NCBI GenBank assembly: GCA_023433305.1
Contig: JAEZCZ010000050.1
Span: 1-39,552 of the forward strand
Source of the DNA: Pseudomonadota bacterium
Lineage (GTDB): Bacteria; Pseudomonadota; Alphaproteobacteria; Sphingomonadales; Sphingomonadaceae
Direction of reading: 5' to 3'
DNA: 39,552 nucleotides
Part shown: positions 39,254 through 39,552 of the stretch, one piece after another
Layout: each line of letters begins with the position of its first letter
Numbering within the stretch: the first letter of the stretch is position 1
Notes under the pieces: model-generated
Told to the model about the DNA's origin: nothing
Databases searched by the model: none
Seen by the model: the letters and a program-made list of their open reading frames with translations, nothing else
Program-made: the position numbers and the translations under genes

Positions 39254-39552
39254 TTATCTTCGCGGCGCCAGCACCCAGCCGAGGACGAGGCCGCGATCGA
39301 GCGGCTGCGCGGCCTCGGTCAGCTCGCGCACCGTCCGGTCGTCGACCGGCGCATAGCCGGCCTCGCGGCCGACGTCCTCGATCAGCAGCGCGTCGGCCGG
39401 ACGGCTGACACCGACCACGAACGCGGGGCGCTTCGCGAACACCGCGCGGGCGAAACGGATGCGGTCGCCTTCGATCGCCAGCGCCTCGCCGAGATGGGCC
39501 TGGGCGAAGCGTCGCCCGGCCGCGAGCGACGGGTCGTGGAGCAGCACGGGGT
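39254..39552 (-). CDS. 3' end of an unidentified gene
   Basis: The frame is open from the window edge to TAA at 39254-39256 on the minus strand, so the start lies beyond the window. The visible 99 residues begin PVLLHDPSLAAGRRFAQAHL, include FAKRPAFVVGVSRPADALLI and VDDRTVRELTEAAQPLDRG, and end VLGWVLAPRR. I do not recognise a family. Codon use is like its neighbours, which supports a real gene. It is convergent with the HIRAN gene, 2 nt apart. Confidence 0.7.
   Translation of the reverse strand, partial: PVLLHDPSLAAGRRFAQAHLGEALAIEGDRIRFARAVFAKRPAFVVGVSRPADALLIEDVGREAGYAPVDDRTVRELTEAAQPLDRGLVLGWVLAPRR

Noticed and set aside
1..39552. CRISPR arrays, insertion sequences, prophage or integrase
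   Set aside because: No tandem spaced repeats, transposase motifs or phage genes were seen on either strand.

Overview
The window is about 39.5 kb of high-GC DNA with short intergenic gaps. It looks like the chromosome of an aerobic alphaproteobacterium of the order Sphingomonadales (Erythrobacteraceae or Sphingomonadaceae type). The grounds are: an NDUFA12-like complex I accessory gene followed by a DUF2155 lipoprotein and aat; tRNA-Trp ahead of secE-nusG; a large TonB-dependent receptor; a LigM/DesA-like tetrahydrofolate-dependent O-demethylase; and a dense set of NTF2-like, SDR, GMC and PQQ oxidoreductase genes. The assignment comes from gene families and gene order, not from a database search. 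No phage, insertion sequence, integrase or CRISPR array is visible.

Layout. 1-7.3 kb is housekeeping: the 3' end of the NDUFA12-like gene, a DUF2155 lipoprotein convergent with aat, tRNA-Trp, a 49-residue ORF, secE, nusG, a DbpA/DeaD-type RNA helicase, infA on the opposite strand with an apparent AUC start, and rplK-rplA. 7.3-12 kb holds a HI0933/BaiN-type flavoprotein, a membrane protein, an MFS transporter of aromatic-acid type, a small membrane protein and a DUF8021-like protein. 12-21 kb holds a TonB receptor, a CinA/MoaB-domain protein, a Baeyer-Villiger type monooxygenase, folD, metF, and divergently an alpha/beta hydrolase and the LigM-like demethylase. 21-24 kb has a TadG-like vWA protein and two TadE-like pseudopilins in overlapping frames. 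24-30.3 kb has iclR with a MetE-like protein, then divergently a GMC oxidoreductase, an NTF2-like protein, an SDR and a DUF3237 protein. 30.3-33.6 kb has assorted membrane or exported proteins, including a channel with an unusual selectivity filter and a cytochrome b561. 33.6-39.5 kb has an NmrA-like protein, a PQQ quinohemoprotein dehydrogenase and an aldehyde dehydrogenase in one minus-strand operon, divergent from an NTF2-like and a HIRAN-domain gene. It ends in a truncated unknown gene.

How the genes may work together. Two sets of shared promoter elements tie the accessory genes into what look like two regulons. A 16-bp near-palindrome (TTTC..ATA.ACGAAA) lies in both the metF/ligM-side divergent promoter and the MetE-like-iclR promoter. 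This suggests that the local IclR regulator controls a one-carbon module in which a methyl ether is demethylated onto tetrahydrofolate (LigM-like), oxidised by MetF and FolD, or passed to the MetE-like protein. A different palindrome, TAACGATCGTTA, sits between the -35 and -10 of the TonB receptor promoter and of the GMC operon promoter. A 10/12 variant sits in the same place between NmrA/PQQ/ALDH and the NTF2-like gene. This suggests one unseen regulator controlling outer-membrane uptake plus alcohol and aldehyde oxidation of a still unidentified substrate. Lignin-type methoxylated aromatics would fit, but nothing in the sequence proves the substrate.
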